Notes under the pieces: model-generated
Told to the model about the DNA's origin: nothing
The model's input: the letters and a program-made list of their open reading frames with translations, nothing else
The model's database searches: none
In this document: in pieces, positions 38,657-48,157 of the stretch
Position numbering within the stretch: position 1 is the stretch's first letter
Layout: each line of letters opens with the position of its first letter
Origin: Fluviispira sanaruensis
Lineage (GTDB): Bacteria; Bdellovibrionota_B; Oligoflexia; Silvanigrellales; Silvanigrellaceae
Reading direction: 5' to 3'
Length of the DNA stretch: 64,000 bases
Assembly (NCBI RefSeq): GCF_004295685.1
Contig: NZ_AP019368.1
Location: 924,001-988,000, forward strand
Program-made: the position numbers and the translations under genes

Positions 38657-40486
38657 TTACTTTAACATATCTTCAACTTCAAATGGAATTCGACATTTGT
38701 CTTTGAAGCTAATGAATTCATCTATGCTCACTTTGCGTGTATATGTAATTGTTTCAACAGGCGTATTTTTTAATTCACCATTATAATTAACTACATCTAA
38801 ATCTGAATAACTAAATACATAATCATCTGATATTTTTCTGTAATGGGTAGTTAACTCAAAATAACTCCCTGGATTTTTAAAACTAAAAGATTTATTATGA
38901 CGATTAAAATTAAGCAATCCAAGGCTTCCATTAAATACAATCTTACCTGTCAATTTTGAAATTGAGCAAAAATAAATTTTATCATTTCTTATAGCCATAT
39001 AATCTTTAATATCTGAATAATTATTATTTGGTAGTTTAACGAGTGCTCCATCTTTATTTACGAATTGTCTGACTTTATTTGTTATTTCCCAAGTATTTAA
39101 GGTCATAAATTCTGAATATGATCTATTTAACGGACTTATTTCGCTTTCTATGTCCTCTGTGCTAAATTCGAAGTTTTCATCACTTTCTTCGCAATAATTG
39201 TCTTCAAATTCGCATAATTTTTCTGAGAAATTCAATTTTTTTCCTTTCATAAAATAAATTTCACTCAAAGATTCTTTTTTTAATTTACCGATTTTAGTGA
39301 ATAATTTTTCTGAAAAATCAAATTTTTTTGCAGAAATTAAAGAAATATTTTCTAACGAAGTTAGCATATCAAAAGCAGTCAATACAATCTTATCCAATAA
39401 GTTATTGCCAAGATATAAGTTATTTAAATTATTTAAACCTATAAAACTGTTGGAATGAATTTTTGCAATCTGATTTTCACTCAAATCAAGGGTTTTTAGA
39501 TTTCTTAAGTTATAAAATATGCCTTGAGGAATTCCTCTAAGAGAACTTCTTCTTAAATCAAGTTCATCAAGATTTATAAATCCTGAGAGGGGAGAGAGAT
39601 CATTTATAACATTCGAACTTAATTTTAAAATTTTTAAAGACTTTAACTTATCAAGTTCAGTTGTATTTAGTGGTGATTTTTTTGACTGCTCACATAATTC
39701 TGTGATTGCTAAAGCAGACTTTTCTGCATTGCTTAAAGGAGTCTGTGAAGCAGAGCACCAATCTAGAAATGTTTTATTGAAAAGAAGATTGAAAGTTGCT
39801 AATTTCTTATCTTTATCATAAATTTCATATGTACAGTATTGTGCTTTTTTAAAGTCACTAAATATATCGGTTGATACATTTTCTTTTAAAATAATTTCAG
39901 GATGAACATGATCAATTATAACTTTAAATTCGAAAAATTCACAAAATTTATTTCTATTTGCTTTTTTTGGCTTTATTGAGAATTTATCTAAACCCATCGA
40001 TCCTACATCGCTTGAAACAGGAATTCTAAAGCGCATTAAGTCCTTTGGAATTATCCCTCCATAATTCAAATTACCTGCATCATCTTTTGCAAGTGCTAAT
40101 TTTGTTTTTCCATCTGTATCTAATGTTAAATAAGCGATATTAAAAGAGTTTTCATTATTTATTTGAAAATATAGGTAACTTTTAAAAAAATCTTCAAGGT
40201 CTGAATTGTCTTCATTCTTATTTTTGCTGTCATCCTGTAAATATTCACTTTCATCTTCAACAACTATTTCAATTACTTCAGGTTTAGGGACAAGTTCATT
40301 TACGCTAGGTTCGCTTGTGACAGCTTTTTTACACTTTCCTTCAACATTTTTAGAGCAAGTAGAAATATTAGCTAGAGTTGGAGACTTTGGAGCGGATGAA
40401 TCATTGATTGCTTTTTTAGCACAGCTGGCTAAAAAAAATGAACAGAAGATAATTTTAGTCAAAGAAGCAAAACTATGATATCTCAT
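38657..40486 (-). CDS. Leucine-rich-repeat lipoprotein
   Basis: A 609-residue lipoprotein with signal peptide and lipobox FFLASC (Cys ~22), a Ser/Pro/Lys linker and an acidic stretch. Residues ~270-400 hold about five leucine-rich repeats of the LxxLxxLxLxxNxLxxL type (e.g. LKTLDLSENQIAKI, LNNLYLGNNLLDKI). The C-terminal ~200 residues are strand-rich and unrecognised. LRR lipoproteins may serve as surface ligand or host-binding proteins. A degraded copy of its C-terminus lies 24 bases beyond the stop. It is divergent from an orphan secreted-protein gene. Confidence 0.82.
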   Translation of the reverse strand: MRYHSFASLTKIIFCSFFLASCAKKAINDSSAPKSPTLANISTCSKNVEGKCKKAVTSEPSVNELVPKPEVIEIVVEDESEYLQDDSKNKNEDNSDLEDFFKSYLYFQINNENSFNIAYLTLDTDGKTKLALAKDDAGNLNYGGIIPKDLMRFRIPVSSDVGSMGLDKFSIKPKKANRNKFCEFFEFKVIIDHVHPEIILKENVSTDIFSDFKKAQYCTYEIYDKDKKLATFNLLFNKTFLDWCSASQTPLSNAEKSALAITELCEQSKKSPLNTTELDKLKSLKILKLSSNVINDLSPLSGFINLDELDLRRSSLRGIPQGIFYNLRNLKTLDLSENQIAKIHSNSFIGLNNLNNLYLGNNLLDKIVLTAFDMLTSLENISLISAKKFDFSEKLFTKIGKLKKESLSEIYFMKGKKLNFSEKLCEFEDNYCEESDENFEFSTEDIESEISPLNRSYSEFMTLNTWEITNKVRQFVNKDGALVKLPNNNYSDIKDYMAIRNDKIYFCSISKLTGKIVFNGSLGLLNFNRHNKSFSFKNPGSYFELTTHYRKISDDYVFSYSDLDVVNYNGELKNTPVETITYTRKVSIDEFISFKDKCRIPFEVEDMLK

Positions 40487-41265
40487 GAATAAACCTCAAA
40501 AAATATGTTAGAACTTCAAAAATGACACAATGTATGTCATTTTTTATAAAAACAAAAAAAACAAAATTATAAAGTAAATTTGGATATATTATTAAATTAT
40601 TTTAATTAATTATATAAATTTAGTGCTTTACGAATTTGATGAGGTGGGCGGAAGGGGTGATTTGTCTTATATTTTAGTGTTAAATTACATTTATTAGAAA
40701 TGGCTATATTTTGCACTTGAAAAAAACATTATAATCATGAGTTAAAAATATTAACCGTATTATCCAAATTATGGAAGATTTTCAACCATAGCCGTCAATA
40801 TAAATAATGACAAATACAAAAATAATTTACATTAGGCTTGGCATGGCGGGCTGAGCAAAAGTAAAATCTGTAAAACATATCCATTAAATTCTTTTGATAG
40901 AATTCAGTATATTCAATTATATTATCACGGCTTTTAAAGCCATCTATATTATAGTATAGCTAAAATTAAAAAAGTAGGAGAAATTAAATTTCTGCCAATT
41001 TTGACTTTTTAATATGCGTCAGTAGCTTCTAACGAATATGGATAATTTTATCTTTCTTTTTTAAATAATTAAAATTTTTGGATATTTTCCAGTATTATTT
41101 TCCTTATTTGAAATTTATTAATAGCAATTAACTTTTGAAAAATAACAAATAAATTAATTGGATCTCAAATTAATTAAGAATTCAATATTTTGACGCTAAA
41201 ATTATTAGTATATTTCTTATAAAATTTTTATAATACTTAGTAATTATATTTAGGGGTGTTTAATT
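40487..41265. other. Intergenic DNA between divergent surface-protein genes
   Basis: 779 very AT-rich bases between the LRR lipoprotein (minus) and an orphan secreted protein (plus). No open frame of substance was found. One short G-rich stretch (ATGAGGTGGGCGGAAGGGG, ~40639-40657) stands out against the composition. Promoters for both genes are expected here, but I can not assign them. Confidence 0.5.
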
Positions 41266-42264
41266 ATGATAAAATTGTTTATTTATAGTATATTATTTTT
41301 TTTAATTACTTTTCTTGAAAAAAAATCTATTGCTATTCCAACTGAACAATCAGATTATATTTTAAAAAATTGGCAAGATAAAGCAAAAAAGAAATTCAAA
41401 TTAGCTCAAGCGGATAATAAAAACTCTGAACACAAGTTTAAGTATTTCGCAGATTTTTTACACAATTGGTGCAAAAAAGACAATGATTTTATTGATCATA
41501 TTCATCTTATCGATGGAGGTGATGGACGTAAAAGTATAGATGAAGTAAAAAAATTTGCTCTAACTGAAAATAAATATTGGAATGGGGAAGATCTATCTCT
41601 AAAAAATAGAGTTCCTTTTTTTTATCTTTATCGTTCAGAAAGTGATGCGAATGTGATAAAATATTTAACATGGATTATTGATGATAATAGATCAAAAATA
41701 AAGGAAACTTTATTAAATACAAATAGTCTACCTCCCTATGAAGGAATTTATCTAAAAGAAATAAAAAAATTCAATTTAAAAAACTTACCATCAGATGACA
41801 TACAACCTATAAGTAATCATTTTGGAGATTTCAATCTATCTTCATCATATGCAGGTCAATTTATGATAAAAGCTTCTGTTAATAAAGATGTAGCTGATTT
41901 CTTATTTAGGAGCAAAGTTTTAGCTTTGACTCATACATCTATTTCGGGTGGTATCAATTCATTTGGTTGTTTAATAAGCTATGTAAATGGCAAGGAGGAT
42001 AAATGGCTGGAAGCAAGTAAAAACGAAGGATTTTTGAATGGATATATTGGCTTAAAACCAGAAAATAATGCATATAGTTTTTCATTTGGTAATAATATTG
42101 TCTCTAGATATTTGTTTCAATTGCTTACAATAAAAATTGAATTAGTTGATCCTATAACGGGAAAAAATGTCAATAATATTGATAAAAGTATCACAGAAAT
42201 TGCTTATAATACGTATAAAATGCAATTAAGAGAATATTACAAAGATAAGTTCAAAATAAATTAA
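41266..42264 (+). CDS. Orphan secreted protein
   Basis: A 332-residue protein with an N-terminal signal peptide (hydrophobic LFIYSILFFLITFL, cleavage near SIAIP) and no lipobox. The mature part is Lys/Asn-rich with alternating helices and strands; I recognise no domain. AGGGGTG about eight bases before ATG 41266 marks the start. It is flanked by a long AT-rich region and by an MFS gene 108 bases downstream, and has AT-rich base use. Possibly acquired; function unknown. Confidence 0.7.
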   Translation: MIKLFIYSILFFLITFLEKKSIAIPTEQSDYILKNWQDKAKKKFKLAQADNKNSEHKFKYFADFLHNWCKKDNDFIDHIHLIDGGDGRKSIDEVKKFALTENKYWNGEDLSLKNRVPFFYLYRSESDANVIKYLTWIIDDNRSKIKETLLNTNSLPPYEGIYLKEIKKFNLKNLPSDDIQPISNHFGDFNLSSSYAGQFMIKASVNKDVADFLFRSKVLALTHTSISGGINSFGCLISYVNGKEDKWLEASKNEGFLNGYIGLKPENNAYSFSFGNNIVSRYLFQLLTIKIELVDPITGKNVNNIDKSITEIAYNTYKMQLREYYKDKFKIN

Positions 42265-42372
42265 TAATTTTTTAAAGTGCTCAAAAAAATTGCTCTATAA
42301 AAATTAAGTCTATCTTCCTCTTTATCATGATTTATGCTATCAAATAAAACTTAATAACATTATGAGGTATGA

Positions 42373-43611
42373 ATGCTAGAAGAATATTTTAAACTATTTA
42401 AAATCAATAATTATGCTAAGCTTTGGTTAGCTCAATTCATATCAGTTATTGGTGAAACAGCTTATCATGTGGCCTATTTTTGGCTAGTGTATAAAATGAG
42501 TCCTTCATCTTTTGTAACAGGACTAGTCATACTCTGTTTCTCTGCACCTTACCTCCTGTTTGGCATGATTGGAGGGGTTTATGCTGATCGCTTGAATAAA
42601 AAAAATTTAATGATTTTTTGTGATATTATTCGAGCTCTGTTAATTGTAACTGTTCCTTTAGCTTTTTATTATGAATTTTTGAACTTAACTCAGCTTGCAA
42701 TTGTTGCATTTATCAGTTCAAGTGTGCGCTGCTTTTTTCAGCCGAGTCTTAAGTCTTCAGTGAATGATATTTTGCCCATTCAGAGTTTGCAAATAGGCGT
42801 GTCCATCTTTCACGCTGCTTTCCAATCATCTCGTGTGCTTGGATTTGCCATTGGTGGAATATTAATCGCACAAATAAGTGCTCCGCAAATTTATCTAATC
42901 ACATTTATGACACATACAATTGCAGCGATTCTTGCAATCACGTTGAAAGGGGATTGGCGGAAGCAGAAAAATCCAGTAAAAGAAAATATATTAAAAGAGC
43001 TTGGGAAAATTTTGAGTATTATAAAAGGCAACTTGAATTTATTTTGGAGTTTTGCTATATTTCCCGTTGGTTTAATTTTTATTGTAGGACTGGATAAAAT
43101 TGCTCTGCCGATTCTTTCAGATCAAATCTGGAAAATAAATGCAAATGGCTTAGGCTACATGCTCTCTGCATTTGCCATCGGAAATGTTGTTTCTTCCTTA
43201 ATAATAAGTAAACGAAAAATAAATAATTTACTTTTTACTATCTTTGTCGGTTGGAGTTTGTGGGGATTTTTTTATGCAGGTATAGGTTTAACGACTTCGC
43301 TTGTAATCGCACTTTTTTTAGCATTTTTTGCAGGGATTTCTGAATCAATCATCGATGTTCCCCATATGCTTCTCATTCAAAATGAAGTTCCTAAAGAACA
43401 TATTGGCAAAGTCTATAGTTTTTGGTCAACAATAGCTTTTGCAGGCGATTCACTGAGTGGAATATGGATTTCTTTTTTATTGGGTTTTATAAGTCCTAAA
43501 CAATCCTATATTTTTTGTGGGGTCATTGTTTTTTTACTGGGTTCTGTAGCAGCTATTTTTTTAACCAGAGTAAAACTAAAAGCTATGTTGCGAACGGATG
43601 AAGTAAAATAG
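42373..43611 (+). CDS. MFS transporter (DHA3-like efflux)
   Basis: A 412-residue inner-membrane protein with about twelve helices in two halves. The family loop GGVYADRLNKKNLM between helices 2 and 3 (D-R-x-x-K/R) and GFAIGGILIAQ in helix 5 place it among drug/siderophore-type MFS_3 exporters. GAGG lies five bases before the ATG. The substrate is not evident. It ends 749 bases before the sodium-symporter start. Confidence 0.87.
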   Translation: MLEEYFKLFKINNYAKLWLAQFISVIGETAYHVAYFWLVYKMSPSSFVTGLVILCFSAPYLLFGMIGGVYADRLNKKNLMIFCDIIRALLIVTVPLAFYYEFLNLTQLAIVAFISSSVRCFFQPSLKSSVNDILPIQSLQIGVSIFHAAFQSSRVLGFAIGGILIAQISAPQIYLITFMTHTIAAILAITLKGDWRKQKNPVKENILKELGKILSIIKGNLNLFWSFAIFPVGLIFIVGLDKIALPILSDQIWKINANGLGYMLSAFAIGNVVSSLIISKRKINNLLFTIFVGWSLWGFFYAGIGLTTSLVIALFLAFFAGISESIIDVPHMLLIQNEVPKEHIGKVYSFWSTIAFAGDSLSGIWISFLLGFISPKQSYIFCGVIVFLLGSVAAIFLTRVKLKAMLRTDEVK

Positions 43612-44360
43612 TATCTAATTTAAAAAATATAAGGGACTTTGAGATTATTTTAGGGCGAGAAATTCACTGTTAATATGATTTATAATGCTTTTTTATTTTT
43701 TTTAAATAATTTTCTATTTACAAGAGATAAAAAAAAGCGGGAGTAATATACCGTTTATCGAAAATAATAAAGAAGCAATTATCAATGTGAATTAGAGGCC
43801 AAAACTATTGAACACGAATGGACTCTATGCTCCACCAAAGGCATCACCAATAAGAAAATAACTTTGTATAACTCCGAAAATGAGAGAACTCTATTCCGTA
43901 GTAATAAGAGAAAGCTCAATCACTTCCTTATATATCTAAGAGAGTCAAGAAAAAGGAGTGCGTACGATCATCATAATAATCAGAAAATATATATTTAGTT
44001 GAATTATTCTTTTAAAATTATACGTTTTACATAGTATTAGAAACGTATACGTAGCTCAGATAAATCGCCTTTTCTTAGAGAAAAAGTGTCAACTTCAAAT
44101 AGGGGTTACGATCAAAAATATAATGATTTATTAGCCTTAATTTGACTTTAAAGGCATCATAACTATTATTTTTCTACTTTTATGCTATTTGTTTTAAAAT
44201 GTAATTAATATTTAATGTTTTGCTAATAAAGAAATTTATACTTCGTAAAAATAGCACTAGTGTAGCATATTGGCCTTATTTCAAACCTTCCATTATATTT
44301 GTTTATAAAATAATTTTAATGTACTGCAAGCAAGAAGAAATATTAGTATCGGAGTTTTTT
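43612..44360. other. Intergenic DNA with a short open frame of unknown origin
   Basis: 749 bases of AT-rich DNA upstream of the sodium symporter. One frame stays open from ~43770 to 43998 and reads ...HEWTLCSTKGITNKKI..., with no start codon, so it is at best a relic of a lost gene. CGGAG at 44350-44354 is the ribosome-binding site of the next gene. Confidence 0.4.
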
Positions 44361-45674
44361 ATGAATCGTTCGCAATGGAGCTCAAAACTTGGATTTATTC
44401 TTGCATCGACTGGAGCAACGGTTGGATTGGGTTCAATCTGGAAATTTCCTTACGTAACTGCAATGAATGGGGGAGGAGCGTTTTTAATTATTTTTTTACT
44501 GATAATATTTACTCTGGGAATTTCACTTTTATTTGCAGAAATCGCGATTGGACGCGCAGCAAGTTGCGGAGCGGTTGGTGCTTTTCGAAATTTAGGAGGA
44601 AAAGAGTGGTCCTTTATTGGTTATATGGGTGTTGTATGTGGGTTTATAGTACTTTCTTTTTATAGTGTTATTGGCGGATGGACCATAGGATATTTAATGC
44701 GTGCACTCGATGGACGTGTTATGACGAATGACTCTAAAATTCTTTCTTCTCTATTTAGGAATTATGTTTCACATCCCTATGAACCAATTGTGACTCATGG
44801 TTTATTTGTTTTATTTACTCTTTTAATTGTTATTTTTGGTGTACAAAAAGGGATCGAACGTGCTAGTAAAATACTTATGCCGGCCTTATTTATTCTTATG
44901 CTTATTTTAATTGTCCGCTCTGTTACTTTACCTGGGGCTTTTGTAGGTGTTCGCACTTTATTATCTCCCGACTTGTCTAAAATATCTCCTTCGATGATCG
45001 TAGAAGCTCTTGGTCTAGCATTTTTCTCTTTATCTGTCGGAGCGGGTTGTATGCTTGCCTATGGCTCATATCTTCCTAAAGAAACAAAGCTAACAAGCGC
45101 AATCTTATGGATCACTTCATTGACAATGCTGACTTCAATTTTAGCAGGTCTCATGATTTTTCCTGCTGTAGCATCATTTGGTTTAGATCCTGCTTCTGGT
45201 CCTGGGCTAACTTATATGACTATGCCGATTGTTTTTAATCATCTTCCTTTTGGCCAATTCTTTGCAATATCATTTTTTTCTCTTCTTTTAGTTGCTTCAT
45301 TAACTTCTGCTGTTTCGTTATTAGAGTTAATTATTATTTTTCCGATAGATGAATGGCGATTTAGAAGAAAACCAGTAACATTAACAATTTGTATACTTAT
45401 TTTTATCGTTGGCATACCTGCATCTTTATCATTTGGAATTTTATCTGAATACAAATTTTTCGGCAGAAATATTTTTGATTCAATGGATTATCTTGCAACA
45501 AATATCCTCCTTCCTTTGGGTGGTATAGGCACAGCGCTTTTCACGGGTTGGAAGATTTGGCCGCTGATTGAGGATGAATTGTCTCACTCTCCAAGAATAT
45601 CTTTGGGGATGAAATGGATTTGTAGAATTATTGCTCCTGTTCTTATTGCGCTTATTTTAATATTTAATATTTAA
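44361..45674 (+). CDS. Sodium:neurotransmitter/amino-acid symporter family protein (SNF/NSS)
   Basis: A 437-residue Na+-coupled solute importer with 11-12 membrane helices. The N-terminal signature is clear: WSSKLGFILASTGATVGLGS followed by IWKFPYV and NGGGAF, as in LeuT-type proteins, covering the sodium and substrate sites. Helix 6 shows FSLSVGAGCMLAYGSYLP. Substrates of bacterial relatives are often amino acids such as leucine, tryptophan or tyrosine. I use ATG 44361, with GGAG seven bases upstream; the frame is open to 44220 but lacks a ribosome-binding site. It heads a cluster of amino-acid-related genes. Confidence 0.93.
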   Translation: MNRSQWSSKLGFILASTGATVGLGSIWKFPYVTAMNGGGAFLIIFLLIIFTLGISLLFAEIAIGRAASCGAVGAFRNLGGKEWSFIGYMGVVCGFIVLSFYSVIGGWTIGYLMRALDGRVMTNDSKILSSLFRNYVSHPYEPIVTHGLFVLFTLLIVIFGVQKGIERASKILMPALFILMLILIVRSVTLPGAFVGVRTLLSPDLSKISPSMIVEALGLAFFSLSVGAGCMLAYGSYLPKETKLTSAILWITSLTMLTSILAGLMIFPAVASFGLDPASGPGLTYMTMPIVFNHLPFGQFFAISFFSLLLVASLTSAVSLLELIIIFPIDEWRFRRKPVTLTICILIFIVGIPASLSFGILSEYKFFGRNIFDSMDYLATNILLPLGGIGTALFTGWKIWPLIEDELSHSPRISLGMKWICRIIAPVLIALILIFNI

Positions 45675-45712
45675 AAAATTTTGTTGCACCGCACTTTTAT
45701 AAGGAGATGTAT

Positions 45713-46528
45713 ATGTTCAATGAGAAGGTTATCGTTCGAGATAGTCTTGATGAAATTTCATTAAAAAAACTTTTTAACGATGAAGCTTTAGCAATACATA
45801 TTAAAAAATTTGCCGATGCTGATTTGTCGAATAAGTTAACAGAATATTTTCTTGAACACCCAAAATTAGAATGTCATCCTCACGATCTTAAAAAAGAGAA
45901 TAAAACTATTTTAGTTGATTACGGAGTGGATCGTGTTGGAGTCTCTTATAATACAACTTTTGGTCAAGGCAAGGAGAGTGAAAATTATAAAAAATATTTT
46001 GAAGGAGCATTACCTGCAATTCGCGATGTGCGCAAAGCATGTTCTCCTTACTTAGCTCCGTTTGATAAATTTCGTTTAGAGTTGGATGAATTATGGTCAC
46101 ATGGAGCAAGTTTAGCAAATTTTGAAGGAAAAAAAATGCATGCAGGTATCGCGCGTATTATGAAGCGGCCTGAATTATCCTATTCAGTGGAAAAGCAACC
46201 ACACTTTGATGGATTACAACAAAAGGAAGTAAAATTATTAGGGCAATTTTCGGTTAATATTTATATTTCTATGCCAGAAATCGGGGGGGAATTGGAACTC
46301 TGGGATGTTCCAGCAATTCCAATAGAAAATTATATTGAAGATTCTTCTGAGTGTGATTGGCGCGGCATTTTACCTACATCAATGATTATTAGACCTGAAC
46401 AAGGTGACTTAATCATGTTTAATACGAGAAAACCGCATGCAATTCGTAGCTTTTCTGCAAACTATCGCGTAACATTACAAAGTTTTATAGGTATATTGCC
46501 AGACAAACATTTAATGTTATGGAATTAG
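45713..46528 (+). CDS. 2-oxoglutarate/Fe(II)-dependent oxygenase-like protein
   Basis: A 271-residue protein with a cupin-type oxygenase core. The Fe(II) triad is visible as HFD (about residues 164-166) and a distal His in KPHAIRSF (about 241), and the conserved Arg ten residues further (NYRVTLQSF) would bind 2-oxoglutarate. The block GQFSVNIYISMPEIGGELEL is typical of the prolyl-4-hydroxylase/PKHD type. ATG 45713 has AAGGAG six bases upstream (ATG 45707 is too close). It lies between an amino-acid importer and LysE/AzlCD exporters, hinting at amino-acid hydroxylation; the substrate is inferred. Confidence 0.82.
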   Translation: MFNEKVIVRDSLDEISLKKLFNDEALAIHIKKFADADLSNKLTEYFLEHPKLECHPHDLKKENKTILVDYGVDRVGVSYNTTFGQGKESENYKKYFEGALPAIRDVRKACSPYLAPFDKFRLELDELWSHGASLANFEGKKMHAGIARIMKRPELSYSVEKQPHFDGLQQKEVKLLGQFSVNIYISMPEIGGELELWDVPAIPIENYIEDSSECDWRGILPTSMIIRPEQGDLIMFNTRKPHAIRSFSANYRVTLQSFIGILPDKHLMLWN

Positions 46529-46531
46529 AAA

Positions 46532-47164
46532 ATGGAATCTCTGTTTAGTCCATTTGCTGTATTTGTTGCCTTAGGAATTGGTGCAGCTGCTCCTATTGGG
46601 CCAATAAATATTGAGATTATGCGCAGACATTTAAATATTAGCTGGATTCATGCGGTTATATTCGGCTTAGGTGCCTGCGTTGCGGACTTAATATTCCTCG
46701 CTCTTGTAGGAGTGGGACTTTTAGAATTATTTTCTAATTCAATTTATATGCCTATTTTTGGAATTTTTGGGGCTGTTTTGGTTTTTTGGTTTGGTATTAT
46801 GAGTTTTAGATCGACAGCTGTTGAAAGTTATAGAATAAATATTAATAAATCTTTTTTTAAACAATTAATAGATGGTATTTTTCTTACATTATTGAATCCA
46901 TATAATGTTATTTTTTGGCTTTCCGTGAGTGCACAAATTAATAACCTGATATCCAGTCAGAATTCTTTTCTTAAAGGTAGCATTGGAGCTCTCATTGGAA
47001 TTCTACTCTGGATAATTTTTTTAAATATTATTATTTTCTTTTCTAAAAAAATGCTTACACATAAAGTGATTAAAGTAATTAATAATGTGAGTGGTGTTAT
47101 TCTTATATTATTGGCGATATATTTTGCCTATAATTCAATAAAACTTTTAATTCCTAAATTGTGA
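46532..47164 (+). CDS. LysE/RhtB-family amino-acid exporter
   Basis: A 210-residue inner-membrane protein with about six helices. The family signature is near the N-terminus: GIGAAAPIGPINIEIMRRH (G-x-x-x-P-G-P-type), then GLGACVADLIFLALVGVGL and LTLLNPYNVIFWL. The family exports basic amino acids, threonine or homoserine. It starts three bases after the oxygenase stop, so it belongs to the same message. Confidence 0.9.
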   Translation: MESLFSPFAVFVALGIGAAAPIGPINIEIMRRHLNISWIHAVIFGLGACVADLIFLALVGVGLLELFSNSIYMPIFGIFGAVLVFWFGIMSFRSTAVESYRININKSFFKQLIDGIFLTLLNPYNVIFWLSVSAQINNLISSQNSFLKGSIGALIGILLWIIFLNIIIFFSKKMLTHKVIKVINNVSGVILILLAIYFAYNSIKLLIPKL

Positions 47165-47167
47165 GAT

Positions 47168-47416
47168 ATGGATATAATTAAAATTGAAAACTATGAAATA
47201 GATAATTTTTTTCAAAAAATTCTGCGAAACTTTAATTGTATTCCTGTAAGTGATTTAGCAGTTAAAAAATCCTTTCAGTGGGCTTTAGGTACAAATGATT
47301 TGCCTACTCGAGAGGAAATTGAACTATATTCTGCTAAAGTAAAACCGTTTGCAGGAATTTTGTGTCATAATTTATTGTATAGTTATCAAAAGTACATGAG
47401 AAGACTTAAAAAGTGA
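47168..47416 (+). CDS. Small protein resembling the C-terminal end of AlkA/HhH-GPD DNA glycosylases
   Basis: An 82-residue protein three bases after the LysE-family gene. Its second half (SDLAVKKSFQWAL, then PTREEIELYSAKVKPFAGIL) has the order of the last part of AlkA-type glycosylases: an Asp, a helix, 'PT.EEI', and 'W/KP...A...L'. The catalytic HhH part is missing, so this would be a remnant or an unrelated small protein. The ribosome-binding site is weak (GAG). Confidence 0.45.
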   Translation: MDIIKIENYEIDNFFQKILRNFNCIPVSDLAVKKSFQWALGTNDLPTREEIELYSAKVKPFAGILCHNLLYSYQKYMRRLKK

Positions 47417-47437
47417 ATGTTCTGACTGAAGGTTTGC

Positions 47438-48157
47438 ATGGAATGTATAAAGTCAAATAGAGTATATTTTAAAGAAGGTTTAGTCGATGCATTACCCATT
47501 TGGCTGTCTTTCTTTTTTATGTTTTCTTCACTCGGCTCCCTCTGTCACGAAAACCATTTAAATCATATTAATTCATTGCTATTAACAATGCTTATCTTTG
47601 CTGCTCCTGCCCAACTTGCGCTTATTTATGCCCTAAAACAGGATGTGAATGTTCTTTATATTATTTTTGTTGTTTTCGTCATTAATTTTCGCTTTCTATT
47701 AAATTCTGCAGTCTTAGCTCCCTATTTTAAGAAGTCTAAACCAATTCACTCTATTATTGCCATGTTTATGTTTAGTGCGAGTACATTTACAGTTGCTTAT
47801 ACTAAATATAAATCAGAAAATATGACGCATGGGCATATAGCATATTTTTATGGTGCAGCTATTCCAAGCTATATTTTTGCCTGTATCGCAACATTATTTG
47901 GTTATTATTTTGTAAAAGATATTACGGACTCACGTATACCACTTATTTTTATGGTCGTCATGCCTTTACATTTTGCCGCACTCACTGCCAAACGTTATCC
48001 TGATATTTTTGCAATTGTTGCAACAGCCAGTGGTTTTCTTGCAATGCCCTTTTTACAAAGTTTAGATATCAAATTCATTGAGATAATTTATGCATTGGCG
48101 GTGGGAGTTCTTTTTTGTGCAATGGATGCGAAAAAAGAAAGGGCAAAAAATGGATAA
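47438..48157 (+). CDS. azlC: AzlC-family branched-chain amino-acid exporter, large subunit
   Basis: A 239-residue membrane protein with about seven to eight helices. It has the family block FKEGLVDALPIWLSFFF, LTMLIFAAPAQLALIY (helix 2), and NFRFLLNSAVLAPYF (FR-NAVLAPY). AzlC works with the small AzlD in exporting branched-chain amino acids or analogues. AAGG lies six bases before the ATG. Its end overlaps the azlD start by eight bases. Confidence 0.92.
   Translation: MECIKSNRVYFKEGLVDALPIWLSFFFMFSSLGSLCHENHLNHINSLLLTMLIFAAPAQLALIYALKQDVNVLYIIFVVFVINFRFLLNSAVLAPYFKKSKPIHSIIAMFMFSASTFTVAYTKYKSENMTHGHIAYFYGAAIPSYIFACIATLFGYYFVKDITDSRIPLIFMVVMPLHFAALTAKRYPDIFAIVATASGFLAMPFLQSLDIKFIEIIYALAVGVLFCAMDAKKERAKNG

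Noticed and set aside
40639-40657. G-rich stretch in the long intergenic region as an RNA or quadruplex element
   Set aside because: It is a single short stretch without repeated G runs of equal spacing or flanking pairing.
44220-44360. 47-residue N-terminal extension of the sodium symporter
   Set aside because: It lacks a ribosome-binding site and is not part of the family; GGAG precedes ATG 44361.
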